Shown one piece after another: positions 39,295-48,407 of a DNA stretch of 60,560 nucleotides. Positions within the stretch are counted from its first letter, which is position 1; every line of letters begins with the position of its first letter. The notes under the pieces are model-generated. The model was not told the origin of the DNA, searched no databases, and was given only the letters and a program-made list of their open reading frames with translations. The position numbers and the translations under genes were made by a program. The stretch is from Alistipes sp. CAG:831 (GTDB lineage: Bacteria > Bacteroidota > Bacteroidia > Bacteroidales > UBA932). The stretch lies in NCBI GenBank assembly GCA_000432775.1, contig HF990412.1, positions 5,686 to 66,245 on the forward strand. Direction: 5' to 3'.

Positions 39295-40263
39295 ATGAGA
39301 GTTTTTGAAAGGGAAATACTGGATTTTATAAGAGGATGTGTCAGTGATGCCGGCGGGGGGTGCTGTATGGCTCCAGGGACAGGTGTGGCCAGGCAGGTGG
39401 ACAATGATGCGGCCGGGTGCCTTATGGGTATGGTGGCCTGCATGTGCATCGGCGGGTTGAATGTGCTGCGCTGCGGGGAGGAAGGGCTGGCTGTTGTGAT
39501 GGTGCCTATGGATTATTTTTCTGAAGGGGGGACGGTGGAGGATATCGTGAGGGCGGGGGAGGAGTCCGGGGCCGGAGACCTGGTATTTCTTTATGAGGAC
39601 CGCTGGAGGGGCTCGGGGCCCTTGGTCCGTGCGATGCTCCGGGTGCGGCTGGGAGGGGGACAGAGGGTGTTCGCCCGGAACTGCACGGTGCGCCGGATCG
39701 ATGCGGAGACTGCGGCGGCTTTTCTGGAGCGCAACCATGTCTACGGGGCTGCGAAGGCTCCGTTCCGCCTGGGACTGTTCCGCAAGCGCTCTACGGGGCG
39801 GACGGAGGCTCCGATGGACCTGACTCCGCAGCTGGTGGCGGTGGCTTTGTTTTCGGAGGGCAGAATGATGGAGGACGGGGCATTGTCCTGCGGGCCGTAT
39901 TTATCCTATGAGTGGGTGAGGTATGCCTCTGCCCGTGATCTGCGGGTGACCGGGGGAATGGGGCGGCTGCTGGAGGCTTTCGTGGAGGCGAGGAGGCAGG
40001 AGGGTACGGAAGGACCGCTGGAGGTGATGACTTACGCGGACCTGGAGTGGTACGGCGGCCGCTCATACTCCCGGCTGGGCTTCGAGGAGCGGGGCTGCCG
40101 GCCGCCGGTGGAGTTTCTCTGCGCCCCTGACGGCAGTATGAGGGTGCATGAGGGTAAAATCCGGAGCGACCGCCGCTTCCGCCATCTGGCGGGGGAGACG
40201 GACGGCATGGCCAGGATCTTCAATCTGGGCAGCCGGAAGTTTGTCCGGGTATTTCAGTTCTGA
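39295..40263 (+). CDS. Hypothetical protein with GNAT-like C-terminal half
   Basis: 322 aa, function unknown. The N-terminal ~120 residues are Gly/Cys-rich (DAGGGCCMAPGTGVARQ, then CMCIGG) without a recognised motif. The C-terminal half has FLERNHVYGAAKAPFRLGLF, LVAVALFSEGRMMEDGALS, WVRYASARDLRVTGGMGRL and YADLEWYGGRSYSRLGFEE. This pattern resembles GNAT-fold proteins of the Mom or phage-associated kind. No signal peptide. It is convergent with the clpC-type gene, 5 bp apart, with no terminator visible. Confidence 0.7.
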   Translation: MRVFEREILDFIRGCVSDAGGGCCMAPGTGVARQVDNDAAGCLMGMVACMCIGGLNVLRCGEEGLAVVMVPMDYFSEGGTVEDIVRAGEESGAGDLVFLYEDRWRGSGPLVRAMLRVRLGGGQRVFARNCTVRRIDAETAAAFLERNHVYGAAKAPFRLGLFRKRSTGRTEAPMDLTPQLVAVALFSEGRMMEDGALSCGPYLSYEWVRYASARDLRVTGGMGRLLEAFVEARRQEGTEGPLEVMTYADLEWYGGRSYSRLGFEERGCRPPVEFLCAPDGSMRVHEGKIRSDRRFRHLAGETDGMARIFNLGSRKFVRVFQF

Positions 40264-40268
40264 TAGTT

Positions 40269-42794
40269 TCAGTGCGCGGGCTCTTCTTTCCGCGATGCGG
40301 CTTTTTTCTCGGGCAGCAGTATTTTCAGTCCGCTTTTCTTCGCATTGCCGGTGACGGTGAGGGCGGTATTGTCCTCATTGACATCGATTGAGATACGGGA
40401 GGATGGCTTGAGGCCGGATATTACGGTCTCGGCTATGAGGTCCTCGAGGTAGCGGCGTACCGCTTTTTTGAGGGGACGTGCGCCGTAGGATGGGTCGTAT
40501 CCCTTATCGCAGAGGAATTCCCGTGCTCGGGTGCTGAGATGGAGGCTGTAGCCGGCTTGGGCGACACGCTTGTGGAGGGTCTCCAGCTCGATGTCGAGGA
40601 TGGAGGACATATCTGCGCGGGTGAGGCTGCGGAAGTACACGGTCTCGTCGAGGCGGTTGAGGAACTCGGGGGTGAATGACCGTCCGAGCGCCTTGTCGAT
40701 CAGTGCTTTCTGATGTTGCTGCGAGATTTCTCCGGAGGAACCGAAGCCGATGCCGCGGCCGAAGTCCTTGATGTCCCGGCTGCCTATGTTGGAGGTGAGG
40801 ATGATGACCGTATTGCGGAAGTCCACGATGCGGCCGTTGCTGTCGGTCAGGCGTCCCTCGTCCAGGATCTGCAGCAGGATGTTGAATACGTCCGGATGGG
40901 CTTTCTCTATCTCGTCGAGCAGCACTACTGAGTAAGGTTTCTGCCGGACTCTCTCGCTGAGCTGGCCGCCCTCATCGTAGCCGACATATCCCGGAGGGGC
41001 TCCTATGAGCCTGGTAACGGATATCTTCTCCATGTACTCGCTCATGTCCAGGCGGATGATGGCATCGCCGGTGTCGAAGAGCTGTGCTGCCAGGGTCTTG
41101 GCCAGGTGGGTCTTGCCCACTCCGGTGGGGCCGAGGAAGAGGAAGGACCCGATGGGGCGGCCCGGGTCGCGCAGTCCGGCGCGGTTGCGGGATATGGCGC
41201 GTACTACCTTGTCCACGGCTTCATCCTGCCCGATGATCTTGCGGCCGAGTATCTGGCGCAGTCCGGCGAGGCGGGAGGTCTCGGAGGCGGCCATTTTCTC
41301 AACCGGGATACCGGTCATGACCGACACCGTGCGCATGATGTCGCTCTCGGTGACGGTTGCCTTGTGGCGGCCGCTCTTGTCCAGGAGCCGGTTTGTGGCC
41401 TGCTTCAGTTCCTCCTGCTGCTCGAGTTCCCGTTTCATGATCCGGGCGCTCTTCTCGAAGTCGTTGTTTTCAAGGCTGTTTCTCTTCTCCTGCCGAAGCT
41501 CTTTCAGTCTCCGGCCCATCTCTACTATGCTGCTGTCTGGCATGCTGTGCCCCATGTGTACGGCTGCTCCGGCCTCGTCCATGACGTCGATGGCCTTGTC
41601 GGGCTGGTGTCTGGATGTGATGTAGCGGTTCGATAGTGAGATGCAGGCGCTTATGGCTTCCGGGGCATATGTCACGTTGTGGAACTGTTCGTAATGCGGC
41701 CTGAGTTCCTCGAGCATCCTCATTGTCGTGGTGTCCGACGGCGGGTCGACAGTTACTTTCTGAAAACGTCTCGCCAGGGCACCGTCTTTCTCTATGATTC
41801 TCCGGTATTCATCGGATGTGGTGGTGCCTATGCACTGGAATCCGCCCCGGGACAGTGCGGGTTTTATGATGGCGGCGGCGTCCATGGCGCCTCCTCCGCC
41901 TCCGGCGCCTACTATGTTGTGTATCTCGTCTATGAACAGGATCAGGTCAGGGTTAGCCTGTACTGCCTCCAGGACCTTGCGGAGCCGCTCCTCGAAGTCG
42001 CCCCGGAACTTGGTTCCTGCCACCATCGAGGCCAGGTCGATGGATATGATCTTCCTGTTCATCATTTCCAGCGGGACGTTCCTGTCGGCTATCCTCCGCG
42101 CAACGCCTTCTGCAAGTGCTGTCTTGCCGACTCCGGGCTCTCCGACTATCATGGGATTGTTCTTCTTCCTCCGGCAGAGAATCTCTATTATCCGGTCTAT
42201 CTCCCTCTCCCTTCCTGTCACGGGGTCCAGGGTCCCGTCGGCTGCCGCGGCGGTAAGGTCTGTCCCGAATCTGCTCAGGGTCTCTTCGGGGGATTCGGCC
42301 CTGCCCCGGTCCGGGTCTCCGTAATCCATGTCCAGGTCGTCATCGGGCAGCGGCCCGTCGTACCTGTCTCCCGGGATGGTGGCGTAGCGGTCGTTGAAGT
42401 CCAGGCCCATGTCCAGGACAATATCGGAGGTGACTGAGTTGTCCTCTTTCAGGATAATGCTCAGCAGCACCATGGTGTCAGGTATCTGGGAGGCTTTCGG
42501 GGAGTGCAGTATGCCTGCGGCTGTGTTGAGGATGTGCTGGAGCGCGGCCTCGGGCCTGATCTGTCCGGAATCCCGGTACGGCACGGAGCATCCGCGGTCT
42601 ATCTCGTCCAGTATCATGGACTTGAGCCGGGCCAGGGAAAGGCCGCTGTCGGTGAGGAAGCGGCAGGCCTCATTGTCCCCGTGTCTTATCATTCCGAGGA
42701 CCAGATGCTCGGGAGTGATGCTCATCCATCCGGTCCTGACGGCCTCCTCGCGGGCGTATTCAAGTATTTTGTCCAGTATATTGAGTTCGCGCAT
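40269..42794 (-). CDS. clpC: ATP-dependent Clp protease ATP-binding subunit, ClpC type
   Basis: Hsp100 unfoldase of 841 aa that feeds proteins to ClpP. N-terminal Clp repeat domain (MRELNILDKILEYAREEAVR, ITPEHLVLGMIRH), AAA+ domain 1 with Walker A GEPGVGKTALAEG and Walker B LILFIDEIHNIVGAGGG, a short middle domain (KELRQEKRNSLENNDFEK) as in ClpC rather than the long ClpB one, AAA+ domain 2 with GPTGVGKTHLAK, and an IGF tripeptide in GRGIGFGSS, the ClpP-docking loop. The ATG at 42794 is chosen because the conserved N-domain begins there; a longer in-frame extension runs through the intergenic region into gyrA and is rejected. Divergent from gyrA. Confidence 0.93.
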   Translation of the reverse strand: MRELNILDKILEYAREEAVRTGWMSITPEHLVLGMIRHGDNEACRFLTDSGLSLARLKSMILDEIDRGCSVPYRDSGQIRPEAALQHILNTAAGILHSPKASQIPDTMVLLSIILKEDNSVTSDIVLDMGLDFNDRYATIPGDRYDGPLPDDDLDMDYGDPDRGRAESPEETLSRFGTDLTAAAADGTLDPVTGREREIDRIIEILCRRKKNNPMIVGEPGVGKTALAEGVARRIADRNVPLEMMNRKIISIDLASMVAGTKFRGDFEERLRKVLEAVQANPDLILFIDEIHNIVGAGGGGGAMDAAAIIKPALSRGGFQCIGTTTSDEYRRIIEKDGALARRFQKVTVDPPSDTTTMRMLEELRPHYEQFHNVTYAPEAISACISLSNRYITSRHQPDKAIDVMDEAGAAVHMGHSMPDSSIVEMGRRLKELRQEKRNSLENNDFEKSARIMKRELEQQEELKQATNRLLDKSGRHKATVTESDIMRTVSVMTGIPVEKMAASETSRLAGLRQILGRKIIGQDEAVDKVVRAISRNRAGLRDPGRPIGSFLFLGPTGVGKTHLAKTLAAQLFDTGDAIIRLDMSEYMEKISVTRLIGAPPGYVGYDEGGQLSERVRQKPYSVVLLDEIEKAHPDVFNILLQILDEGRLTDSNGRIVDFRNTVIILTSNIGSRDIKDFGRGIGFGSSGEISQQHQKALIDKALGRSFTPEFLNRLDETVYFRSLTRADMSSILDIELETLHKRVAQAGYSLHLSTRAREFLCDKGYDPSYGARPLKKAVRRYLEDLIAETVISGLKPSSRISIDVNEDNTALTVTGNAKKSGLKILLPEKKAASRKEEPAH

Positions 42795-42902
42795 AAGTTC
42801 TTGCAGTTTGGGGGCACTAAAATAATGTATTTTTGAATAAATTTTACGTTTGTAGTTACAAAATTTTGAGTATTTTAGCATTTTGTTTTGGAAATAAGAG
42901 AT

Positions 42903-45404
42903 ATGATAGAAAACGAAGAAACAGCACAGGGCAGAATAGTGCAGGTCGATATCGAGACGGAGATGAAAACGGCGTATATCGATTATTCCATGTCCGTTAT
43001 TGTGGCCAGGGCCCTGCCGGATGTCAGGGACGGTCTTAAACCGGTGCACCGCAGGGTGCTGTACGGTATGTACGATCTCGGTCTTACATCCGGAGGCCAG
43101 CACAAGAAGTCGGCCCGTATAGTGGGAGAGGTGATGGGTAAATACCATCCGCACGGAGACTCAAGTATATACGAGGCCATGGTCCGCATGGCGCAGGAAT
43201 GGAGCATGCGGTATATGCTGGTGGACGGCCAGGGTAACTTCGGTTCGGTGGACGGGGACCCCCCTGCCGCCATGCGTTATACGGAGGCACGTTTCAGAAG
43301 ACTCGCAGAGGAATGTCTGGAGGATCTGGACAAGGATACAGTGGATTTCACCCCCAATTTCGACGAGACTCTCAAGGAGCCTCTGGTGCTGCCCTCGAAG
43401 GCACCCCTGCTCCTGCTCAACGGTTCTTCCGGTATCGCGGTGGGAATGGCGACCAACATGGCTCCCCACAATCTGGGAGAGGTGGCCGATGCCATCTGTG
43501 CCTACATCGACAACAATGATATTACTGTAGACGAGCTGATGCATTATATAAAAGGTCCGGACTTTCCTACGGGAGGTATTATCCAGGGCCTGGCCGGTAT
43601 CCGTGACGCATTCGAGACAGGGCGCGGCCGCATAGTCATCCGCTCCAAGACCGAGATAGAGGTACAGCCCTCCGGAAGAGAGGTGATAGTAGTCACCGAG
43701 ATTCCCTACATGGTGAACAAGAGGGAGATGATAGAGTATATCGCCAAACTGGTGGAGGAGAAGAAGATTGAGGGCATAGCCTATATCAACGACGAGAGCG
43801 ACCACAAGGGTATGCGCATCGTCATCAAGCTCAAGATGGGTGCTGTGGCCAACGTGGTGCTCAACACTCTCTACAAGCTGACGCCCCTGCAGTCCAGTTT
43901 CTCTGTCAACAATGTGGTGCTGGTGGACGGCCGTCCCCGCCTGCTCAATCTCAGGCAGCTTATCAAGTACTTTGTCCGTCACCGTCACAACGTAGTGGTC
44001 CGCCGTGCCCAGTACAACCTCAATGAGGCCCGCAAGCGCGAGCATATCCTGGCCGGTCTGCTCAAGGCTATCGATATCATCGACGAGGTGATAGCTCTGA
44101 TAAGGGCTTCCAGAAGCCGTCAGGATGCCCGTGATGGACTGTGTACTCAGTTTGGATTCAGCGAGATACAGGCAGGAGCCATCGTAGAGATGCGTCTCGG
44201 CCAGCTTACCGGCATGGACCGGGAGAAGCTGCGTGCCGACTATGATGCGGTGGTGGCCCTTATAGAGGAACTGACAGCCTTCCTGTCCGACGAGTCGCTG
44301 CAGTATGCGCTTATCAAGCAGGAAACTCAGGAACTCAAGGAGAAATTCGGAGATCCCCGCAGGACCGAGATCGTACCCTCGGCCGACGAGTTCAATCCGG
44401 AGGACTTCTATGCCGACGAGGATGTGGTCATCACCATATCACATTCCGGCTATATCAAGCGTACTCCTCTGACGGAATACCGTCTTCAGAACCGCGGCGG
44501 CGTGGGCTCCAAGGGCAGCACCACCAAGGACGAGGACTTCATAGAGCATATCTACGTTGCAAATACCCACAGCACCATGCTCTTCTTCACTGATAAGGGC
44601 AAGTGCTACTGGCTCAAGGTATATGAGATACCCGAGGGAACCAAAGCCTCCAAGGGCCGCGCGATACAGAATGTCATCAGCATCGAGGCCGATGACCATG
44701 TATGCGCTTACCTCAATGTGGGCAATCTCAACGACACAGACTTCGTCAACAGCCACTATATCGTGATGGCTACCAAGCGTGGCGTCGTCAAGAAGACCTT
44801 GCTCGAGGCGTACTCCCGCCCCCGTCAGAAGGGTGTGAACGCGATTACGATAAAGGACGGAGACGGATTGCTGGAGGCAGTGCTTACGGACGGGAACAAT
44901 GAGATCCTGCTGGCCGCCCGCAAGGGCAAGTGCGTGCGCTTCCACGAGTCTGATGCCCGCTCCATAGGACGTACGGCATCCGGAGTCCGCGGAATCAGCA
45001 TCGAGGACGATGACGAGGTGATAGGCATGGTATGCGCCGCCAGGCCTGAGGAGGGCGAGACCCAGGGCAATATCATGGTGGTCAGTGCCAACGGTTACGG
45101 CAAGCGCTCCCTGCTGGAGGACTACCGCGTGACCAGTCGCGGGGCCAAGGGCGTGAAGACCCTCAATATCACTGAGAAGACAGGAGAACTGATAGCCATA
45201 AAGATGGTCACCGACGAGAATGACCTGATGATCATCAACAAGTCCGGCATCACCATCCGCGTGCCGGTTTCGGATATCCGTGTGGCCGGTCGTGCTACTC
45301 AGGGTGTCAGACTGATCAACCTGCGTGAAGGGGATACCATCGCGGCTGTCTGCGTGGTGAACAAGAGTGAGGAGAAGGCTCAGGAGACAGGAGAGGAACT
45401 GTAA
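42903..45404 (+). CDS. gyrA: DNA gyrase subunit A
   Basis: 833 aa topoisomerase II subunit. Catalytic Tyr in MRYTEARF; quinolone region HPHGDSSIYEAMVRMAQ keeps Ser at the E. coli 83 position, with Glu at 87. C-terminal beta-pinwheel repeats follow, with a GyrA-box variant QNRGGVG. The ATG at 42903 is chosen over an in-frame TTG at 42888. ParC is less likely given length and box. A weak promoter (TTTG 42807-42810, 17 bp, TATTTTTG 42828-42835) may serve it. Confidence 0.94.
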   Translation: MIENEETAQGRIVQVDIETEMKTAYIDYSMSVIVARALPDVRDGLKPVHRRVLYGMYDLGLTSGGQHKKSARIVGEVMGKYHPHGDSSIYEAMVRMAQEWSMRYMLVDGQGNFGSVDGDPPAAMRYTEARFRRLAEECLEDLDKDTVDFTPNFDETLKEPLVLPSKAPLLLLNGSSGIAVGMATNMAPHNLGEVADAICAYIDNNDITVDELMHYIKGPDFPTGGIIQGLAGIRDAFETGRGRIVIRSKTEIEVQPSGREVIVVTEIPYMVNKREMIEYIAKLVEEKKIEGIAYINDESDHKGMRIVIKLKMGAVANVVLNTLYKLTPLQSSFSVNNVVLVDGRPRLLNLRQLIKYFVRHRHNVVVRRAQYNLNEARKREHILAGLLKAIDIIDEVIALIRASRSRQDARDGLCTQFGFSEIQAGAIVEMRLGQLTGMDREKLRADYDAVVALIEELTAFLSDESLQYALIKQETQELKEKFGDPRRTEIVPSADEFNPEDFYADEDVVITISHSGYIKRTPLTEYRLQNRGGVGSKGSTTKDEDFIEHIYVANTHSTMLFFTDKGKCYWLKVYEIPEGTKASKGRAIQNVISIEADDHVCAYLNVGNLNDTDFVNSHYIVMATKRGVVKKTLLEAYSRPRQKGVNAITIKDGDGLLEAVLTDGNNEILLAARKGKCVRFHESDARSIGRTASGVRGISIEDDDEVIGMVCAARPEEGETQGNIMVVSANGYGKRSLLEDYRVTSRGAKGVKTLNITEKTGELIAIKMVTDENDLMIINKSGITIRVPVSDIRVAGRATQGVRLINLREGDTIAAVCVVNKSEEKAQETGEEL

Positions 45405-45465
45405 ACGGAATGACTAATTTAACAGGAAACAACTAACTATAAACAACACATTTATTTAAAAAATC

Positions 45466-46785
45466 ATGAAACAGATTTTATTGACCGTTGCTATGCTGGC
45501 AGTAGCGCTTACCGCCGGAGCACAGAACAAAGATCAATTGCTTTCTTCCATAGACAAGGCGAAAGCCGCAACCGAGAATGAGAAGAAGGCTGCTAATCCA
45601 AATACTTGGATCAAGTATGGAGACGCATTTCTGGATGCTTACAACTCTCTCTTCGGAGACCAGTGGATCGGTATCTCCAAGACTGAGGCTATGCTTCTCG
45701 GTGGCAGCAAGCCTCTGTCGGAGGAGCAGGTTCAGCTCAACGGTGCTGCCTATACTGTGGAGCACTACGAGTTCCGCGACCTCTATTACAATGCAGGAGG
45801 CGTTCTGGAGGTAGTCATCATTACCAAGCCCATCATGGACGAGGACCTGCTGGTTCAGGCCCGCGAGGCTTATCTGAAGGCCGCCGAGGTGGATGCCAAA
45901 GGCTCCAAGGCCAAGGCCCTGAACGAGAAATTGGTGATGCTCCGCGATAAATTCGTCAACGACGCCATGAGCTATTATACCATTGGTGATGTTGAGAAGG
46001 CTGCCTTCTACTTCGAGGAGTCCCTTCCCTGCAGCGAGAACCCTGTAGTCAATGCTGTGGACAGTATGATCGTTTACTACACAGGCGTGGCCTACAATGC
46101 TATAGGCAACAAGGAGAAAGCCAAGAAGTACTTTGATGAGTGCCTCTCCATCGGTTACGACCAGAAGGGTGACGTAGCATCGGCTCTTGCAGACATAGCC
46201 AAGTCAGAGGGCAACACAGACCTGGCAAAGCAGTATCTCAATGACGCTTTTGCAAAGTATCCTGCCAGCCAGTCAGTTCTCGTTTCCCTGATTAACCTCT
46301 ACATGGAGACCAACGATGATCCTCAGAAGATTCTCGACCTGATCAAGGCTGCTCAGGCGAACGAGCCCGGCAACGCATCTCTTATCTATGCCGAGGGTAA
46401 TGTCTACAAGGGTCTCGGTGACATAAACAATGCCATCAAGTGCTACTATCGTTCCACAGAGGTGGATCCCAACTACGTATATGGTATCTACTCCGTGGGC
46501 AACACCTATTTCGATGAGGCAATCGCTATCCAGGATAAGATGAACGCTCTTGACATCAACGATGTAGAAGGCTATGACGCTCTCCAGAAGGAGTTCGAGA
46601 AATACCTCGAGATGTCCATCGAGCCCTTCGAGAAGGCTTTCAACATGACCGAGGACAAGGATGTCAAGGTCGCTGTGGCCAGCGCTCTGAAACAGGTGTT
46701 CTTCAGATTCCGTACCCGTGACGCCAAGTATGCGGAGGGATATGAGAAATACAACGACTACCTCACCGCAGAGGGAGTTCAGTAA
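45466..46785 (+). CDS. Exported TPR-repeat protein
   Basis: 439 aa. The signal peptide is MKQILLTVAMLAVALTAGAQ with cleavage after AGA. Helical TPR-like repeats run from about residue 110 to 330: EAYLKAAEVDAKGSKA, MSYYTIGDVEKAAFYFEES, GVAYNAIGNKEKAKKYFDE, then NVYKGLGDINNAIKCYYRS. It likely acts as a periplasmic or envelope scaffold. It stands alone after gyrA and ends in a strong terminator. Such proteins are common in Bacteroidales and mostly uncharacterised. Confidence 0.85.
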   Translation: MKQILLTVAMLAVALTAGAQNKDQLLSSIDKAKAATENEKKAANPNTWIKYGDAFLDAYNSLFGDQWIGISKTEAMLLGGSKPLSEEQVQLNGAAYTVEHYEFRDLYYNAGGVLEVVIITKPIMDEDLLVQAREAYLKAAEVDAKGSKAKALNEKLVMLRDKFVNDAMSYYTIGDVEKAAFYFEESLPCSENPVVNAVDSMIVYYTGVAYNAIGNKEKAKKYFDECLSIGYDQKGDVASALADIAKSEGNTDLAKQYLNDAFAKYPASQSVLVSLINLYMETNDDPQKILDLIKAAQANEPGNASLIYAEGNVYKGLGDINNAIKCYYRSTEVDPNYVYGIYSVGNTYFDEAIAIQDKMNALDINDVEGYDALQKEFEKYLEMSIEPFEKAFNMTEDKDVKVAVASALKQVFFRFRTRDAKYAEGYEKYNDYLTAEGVQ

Positions 46786-46816
46786 GACGTACTGACATTG
46801 ACATAATGTAGTCTGA

Positions 46817-46847
46817 GGCCGTGCCGGATATCCGGTGCGGCCTTTTT
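46817..46847 (+). terminator. Rho-independent terminator after TPR gene
   Basis: GGCCG (46817-46821) and inner CCGG pair with CCGG and CGGCC (46838-46842), followed by TTTTT. Confidence 0.85.
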
Positions 46848-46854
46848 ATGTTGT

Positions 46855-47964
46855 TTATTTGATGTTCCTTGTTATCCGCTGTACGAATTTGGAGCCGGAT
46901 AGGAACTCGCTGGCGATGACCCTGAGCACAGTGTACAGGGGAACGGCGATCAGGATGCCGAAGACACCGCTTATCTGTCCGGCGATGAGGATAATAAGGA
47001 ATATCTCCAGGGGATGGGCCTTGACGCTGTTGGAGTAGATGAGGGGCTGGAACACGTAGTTGTCTATGAACTGGGTCACGATGAAGATGGCCAGGACTAT
47101 GATCAGGAAGATGAGCAGGGGCATCTCCACCGCGTTGTTGATATGGAAAAGGAGAGCCATCACCACGGCCAGAAGGTCTCCTATGAAAGGTCCGAGGTAG
47201 GGTATGATGTTGAGTATGCCGGAAGCGAATCCCACGACTATTGCCAGCTGCGGGTCCATCTTGGCGATGAAGATAAGTCCCAGGCTGTTGAGCGTGGCGA
47301 CGAAGAGGGATTCCAGGGATATGCCGACGAAGTAACGGGACAGCAGTGAGTTGATGGAGCGGGTAGCCCTGCGGACATTGTCCTCAAGACGGTCTGGGAC
47401 TATGGAGGTGAGGAGGTCTGTAATGAGACCGTTCTCCATGAGCAGGAAGAAAGCTATGAAAATGACCGAGAAGACGGCAATACCGAAGTCAGCGATGAAT
47501 GATGCCAGTGAGACTATGATGTTGGAGAAAGTGTTGATGTTGATGAAGTCCCTTATGTAGTCGAAAAGGTACAGCTCAATCCGGAATCCTGGATCGATAG
47601 AGGGTATGGACTTGATCAGGAATTCGTTGAGTTTCTCGAGGGGCTCGTAGAGCTGGGTCTCCAGAGTGCTCAGGCTCATGTTGTTGATGAGATGGACGAA
47701 CTGGCCTATCATGGGGGCCAGCAGGAGGAACAGGGATAGGCAGACGCAGACTATCAGTGTCAGAGTCAGTACGGAGGCCAGCCATCTGGGAAGATGGAAG
47801 TTCTTAATGCGTATGGAGGTCAGGACTTTTACCACAGGCTTGCCTATCAGGGATATGACTACGGCGATGGCTATGTACAGCAGTACTGTGCGGAAGTACC
47901 ATCCCAGGAAAAGAACTATTGCGGTCGCGCCGGCTATGATGATGTATTTTGCTAATCTGTCCAT
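46855..47964 (-). CDS. AI-2E family transporter
   Basis: 369-aa inner-membrane permease of the AI-2 exporter-like (TqsA/YhhT) family. About eight membrane segments arranged in the usual 3+5 pattern with a soluble loop around residues 85-150. Family blocks are GILNIIPYLGPFIGDLLA and FIVTQFIDNYVFQPLIYSN, and a late GQISGVFGILIAVPLY. Some members export AI-2 and others exchange Na+/H+; the substrate is not predictable here. The ATG is at 47964. Confidence 0.92.
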   Translation of the reverse strand: MDRLAKYIIIAGATAIVLFLGWYFRTVLLYIAIAVVISLIGKPVVKVLTSIRIKNFHLPRWLASVLTLTLIVCVCLSLFLLLAPMIGQFVHLINNMSLSTLETQLYEPLEKLNEFLIKSIPSIDPGFRIELYLFDYIRDFININTFSNIIVSLASFIADFGIAVFSVIFIAFFLLMENGLITDLLTSIVPDRLEDNVRRATRSINSLLSRYFVGISLESLFVATLNSLGLIFIAKMDPQLAIVVGFASGILNIIPYLGPFIGDLLAVVMALLFHINNAVEMPLLIFLIIVLAIFIVTQFIDNYVFQPLIYSNSVKAHPLEIFLIILIAGQISGVFGILIAVPLYTVLRVIASEFLSGSKFVQRITRNIK

Positions 47965-47992
47965 TTCGGATAGTCTTTTTGCTTACAAATAT

Positions 47993-48020
47993 AAAAAAAC
48001 GCCGCAAACTTTGCGGCGTT
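47993..48020 (-). terminator. Rho-independent terminator of the RRM gene
   Basis: On the minus strand AACGCCGCAAA pairs with TTTGCGGCGTT, followed by a run of seven T. It lies 20 bp after the RRM stop codon. Confidence 0.85.
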
Positions 48021-48039
48021 CGGTGCGAAAAGGTGAGAA

Positions 48040-48306
48040 CTACTCAGCAACTTCTTCTTTGGGCTGGGGTTTCTCGTTGCCTACGGCTACTGTAATCGTG
48101 CGCCCCATATATTCGGTTCCGTTGAGGGCTTCGATGGCTTTCATGCCTTCTTCTTCAGACATTTCTACAAATCCGTAACCTCTGGATCTTCTGGTTTCCT
48201 TATTGACAATGATCCTTGCCGAGGTGACTTCACCGTAGGGAGTGAACAATGCCGTGAGATCCTCCTTTCTTACTCTGTAATTCAAGTTAGATACAAAGAT
48301 GTTCAT
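48040..48306 (-). CDS. RNA-binding protein, single RRM
   Basis: 88 aa with one RNA recognition motif: RNP2 in NIFVSNLNYRVRKEDL and RNP1 in SRGYGFVEM. The C-terminal tail is short and acidic. The start at 48306 (MNIFVSNL) is set by the promoter; an in-frame extension upstream crosses it and is rejected. These small RRM proteins are abundant in Bacteroidetes, where they may take over RNA-chaperone roles. Confidence 0.9.
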   Translation of the reverse strand: MNIFVSNLNYRVRKEDLTALFTPYGEVTSARIIVNKETRRSRGYGFVEMSEEEGMKAIEALNGTEYMGRTITVAVGNEKPQPKEEVAE

Positions 48307-48331
48307 GCGTGCAGTTTGGTTATATTTCCCG

Positions 48332-48361
48332 CAAAGGTATAAAATTAATCCATACCTCAAA
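48332..48361 (-). promoter_or_regulatory. Bacteroidetes-type promoter of the RRM gene
   Basis: On the minus strand TTTG (48361-48358), an 18-bp spacer and TACCTTTG (48339-48332), 25 bp before the start codon. Confidence 0.7.
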
Positions 48362-48387
48362 AGAAAAATAAACAAAACTGTTATTAA

Positions 48388-48407
48388 ACAGTGCGCTCAG
48401 GCACTGT
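48388..48407 (-). terminator. Possible terminator hairpin after the PurF paralogue
   Basis: ACAGTGC and GCACTGT pair with a 6-nt loop immediately after the stop codon; the following T-run is broken, so strength is doubtful. Confidence 0.45.

Noticed and set aside
42888..42902. TTG start for gyrA
   Set aside because: The ATG at 42903 gives the usual GyrA N-terminus; the TTG adds only five unsupported residues.
42795..43154. N-terminal extension of the clpC-type gene by about 120 residues
   Set aside because: The extension crosses the intergenic region and overlaps gyrA antisense; the conserved Clp N-domain starts at the ATG at 42794.
43140..43210. Quinolone-resistance change in gyrA
   Set aside because: Ser is kept at the position equivalent to E. 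coli 83, and Glu at 87 is a normal variant in many bacteria.
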